The notes below the pieces were generated by a model that was given only the letters and a program-made list of their open reading frames with translations, was not told the origin of the DNA and did not search any database. Source: Candidatus Sulfotelmatobacter sp. (lineage in GTDB: Bacteria > Acidobacteriota > Terriglobia > Terriglobales > Acidobacteriaceae). From it: a stretch of DNA of 64,000 bases. The position numbers and the translations under genes are program-made. Within the stretch, counting starts at the first letter, position 1. Every line of letters starts with the position of its first letter. This document shows, in pieces, positions 62,673-64,000 of this stretch. Where the stretch lies: positions 1,550,001-1,614,000 of the forward strand of contig DASYBM010000004.1 in NCBI GenBank assembly GCA_036500765.1, written 5' to 3'.

Positions 62673-62750
62673 ATCTGTCATTTCGAGCGGAGCAAAATGG
62701 CGCAGTTGCGCGCTATTTTGCGAAGTCGAGAAACCTGCTTTCAGCCCACG
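62673..62750. repeat. Dispersed TCATTTCGAGCGGAGC-type repeat
   Basis: The gap between the convergent phosphatase and ATP-grasp genes contains CTGTCATTTCGAGCGGAGC and, further on, CGAAGTCGAGAAACCTGCTTT. In between, CAAAAT-GGCGC...GCGCGC-TATTTTG can fold as a hairpin. I recall this phrase as a common intergenic repeat of Acidobacteriota. It may serve as a bidirectional terminator. Confidence 0.55.
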
Positions 62751-62762
62751 AAAACCCGCGAT

Positions 62763-63962
62763 CTAGTTTTTTTTCTTTCTCCAGCGGGAAAGGAACCATT
62801 CCCGAACCCCGGCCGCTCCAGGCCGCAGGTCCGACAACCACAGATCGTCGTAACACATGCCGGGACGCCAAGGCAGAGCCATCGTCAAAAGGCTCGGCCA
62901 AAAACTCGGGTATGCCCCCGGCCATTTGGGTGGACGTCCTGCACGGATGTTGCTGAGATGAGTCAACTCGCCCACAACACGGCGGCAGATAACGTTGTTG
63001 CGATACGAGGTCTCCTGCGGCGGCAGTGTTCCTTGCATCCACCAATCGACAAGATACTTGGGATAGTCGATTCCGCAGGCCACGGGCAAGCCAATCGAAC
63101 CCCAGGGGCGTCCATTGATCTCCATCAATATAAGGCGTCCGTCATCCGTTTTCTTGTACTCCACCATCGCGATTCCCTCGAAACCCATCTCGACAATCAG
63201 CCGCGCGCTCCGAGAGACCACCGACGGATCCAAGGGAACAGATTTCCTGGCGCTGCTGGCCGACCCGCGCGGATCTACTTCCCGGATTCTCTGCCACTGG
63301 AACGGCAGATACGCTTTTCCTGCGGTCACAAAGCAGGAGAACCCGACTCCAGCGCCCGACGTAAACTCTTGCACCAGAACATCTCCGGCCATCCGGACAC
63401 GCTCGCTGACCTTGCCTTCCAGTTCGGCAGCCGAGTAGGCGTAAGCCACCGATCCGAACACAGCCTTTCCGTTGATCCACCGCACCGAGAATCGATCCTT
63501 CACGACGACGGGGAATGGGCCATCCTGGAACTGCGCCAAATCCGCGTTCGAGCCAGCAAGCACAGTTCGTGGCACATCGATCCCAATCGATTCCGCCAGC
63601 TTCACAGTGCCATATTTGTCCGATGCAAGTTCGAGCGATTCCGGCAAGGGCATTGCCACGCGGCAGATTCCTGCAAAGCGCTGCCGTTGTGCCGAGAGAG
63701 GGCCAAGAGTCCAATCGGTTACAGGAATCACCAGGTCGATCGTATGGGCGCGTACGAACTCCAGAATCGCGTCCACAAACGCTTCGGATTCGCTGGTGGA
63801 AACGGGATACGCGAGGCTGGCGCTGCAATAGCGCGAGAGCGCGGCCGGGGCCAGGAGGCCTCGATTCGCACCCACCGCCACCCAATGTCCGGCACGTCCG
63901 GCAGACCGGGTTACCGACAGCGCCGCCGAACTGTGCCCATCCAAAACTAGAATTCTTGCCAA
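62763..63962 (-). CDS. ATP-grasp enzyme (carboxylate-amine ligase-like)
   Basis: This 399-aa cytoplasmic protein begins with a Rossmann-like pre-ATP-grasp domain (ARILVLDGHSSAALSVTRSAGRAGH). ATP-grasp segments follow: FPVVVKDRFS, GDVLVQEFTSGAGVGFSCFV, and GFEGIAMVEYKKTDDGRLILMEINGRPWGS with the Mg2+-binding Glu and Asn. The family joins carboxylates to amines or other nucleophiles via acyl phosphates; proteins like this are seen in surface-glycan loci. It is convergent with the NRPS/sulfotransferase locus, so a shared pathway is possible but not shown. Its start overlaps an upstream open frame. Confidence 0.78.
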   Translation of the reverse strand: MARILVLDGHSSAALSVTRSAGRAGHWVAVGANRGLLAPAALSRYCSASLAYPVSTSESEAFVDAILEFVRAHTIDLVIPVTDWTLGPLSAQRQRFAGICRVAMPLPESLELASDKYGTVKLAESIGIDVPRTVLAGSNADLAQFQDGPFPVVVKDRFSVRWINGKAVFGSVAYAYSAAELEGKVSERVRMAGDVLVQEFTSGAGVGFSCFVTAGKAYLPFQWQRIREVDPRGSASSARKSVPLDPSVVSRSARLIVEMGFEGIAMVEYKKTDDGRLILMEINGRPWGSIGLPVACGIDYPKYLVDWWMQGTLPPQETSYRNNVICRRVVGELTHLSNIRAGRPPKWPGAYPSFWPSLLTMALPWRPGMCYDDLWLSDLRPGAAGVREWFLSRWRKKKN

Positions 63963-64000
63963 GCCGCGAGAGCCCCGTTCTTGAGTGTCATCACACAGTC
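63938..64000 (-). CDS. C-terminal end of an upstream gene (partial)
   Basis: A minus-strand frame is open from the window edge to a TAG and encodes about 20 residues (ending AAWQEWQEF). It overlaps the ATP-grasp start by 25 nt, as expected for adjacent genes of one operon. Too little is present to name it, and a chance open frame is possible. Confidence 0.4.

Noticed and set aside
62697-63950. 417-aa plus-strand open frame opposite the ATP-grasp gene
   Set aside because: The minus strand carries intact ATP-grasp motifs; the plus-strand product is low-complexity and without a domain.

Overview
The window reads as a chromosomal segment of an Acidobacteriota bacterium, probably of the Terriglobia (Koribacter / Sulfotelmatobacter-like). 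This is inferred from gene content, not from a marker gene. The signs are an Oar-like TonB receptor with carboxypeptidase-regulatory repeats, Ig-like lipoproteins, several TMTC-like membrane/TPR proteins, PEP-CTERM proteins, stand-alone LuxR-type HTH proteins, and dispersed palindromic repeats of a kind common in that phylum. No tRNA, rRNA, CRISPR array, transposase or integrase was recognised.

Layout. (1) 1-6.4 kb: a co-directional sugar-phosphate operon (end of tal, pgi, gnd, zwf, glk, pgl) that takes glucose through the oxidative pentose phosphate pathway. (2) 6.5-18.2 kb: an RND efflux operon (TolC-like, adaptor, permease) followed by two zinc-ribbon membrane proteins. This block is bracketed by two copies of a two-gene unit of miniature LuxR-type HTH proteins. 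(3) 18.8-24 kb: a minus-strand pst phosphate-uptake cluster with two pstS genes and no phoU. (4) 24.2-36.7 kb: large secreted or outer-membrane proteins (Ig-like lipoprotein, alpha/beta hydrolase, a 762-aa secreted protein, the Oar-like receptor) and a pseudopilin-like protein. (5) 36.7-44.9 kb: four paralogous membrane/TPR proteins resembling the TMTC O-mannosyltransferase family. (6) 45-51.7 kb: a small lipoprotein, three PEP-CTERM proteins, a small zinc-ribbon protein, a PAS-like/LuxR regulator and a HAF-repeat protein. (7) 52-62.6 kb: a biosynthetic locus with a sulfotransferase, a phosphopantetheinyl transferase, a one-module NRPS (degenerate C domain, serine-type A domain, PCP, thioesterase with a Cys nucleophile), a flippase, two more sulfotransferases and a low-molecular-weight phosphatase. 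A convergent ATP-grasp gene follows.

Two regulatory patterns tie the middle of the window together. First, arrays of TTAAC/GTAAC/TTCAT-like half-sites repeated every 11 bp, the geometry of PhoB/PhoP boxes, lie in front of the pst cluster and in front of many of the secreted-protein, TMTC-like and PEP-CTERM genes. This suggests a large phosphate-starvation regulon. Second, a TACC...TTTGGGGGATTAC element lies exactly 46 nt upstream of three start codons: two PEP-CTERM genes and the 71-aa gene that leads the HAF-repeat unit.

The best candidates for an undescribed system are the NRPS/sulfotransferase/flippase locus, which may make a seryl-modified or serine-derived sulfated glycan-like product, and the Pho-box-linked TMTC/PEP-CTERM/secreted-protein cluster. 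Both functional readings are inferences from sequence alone.
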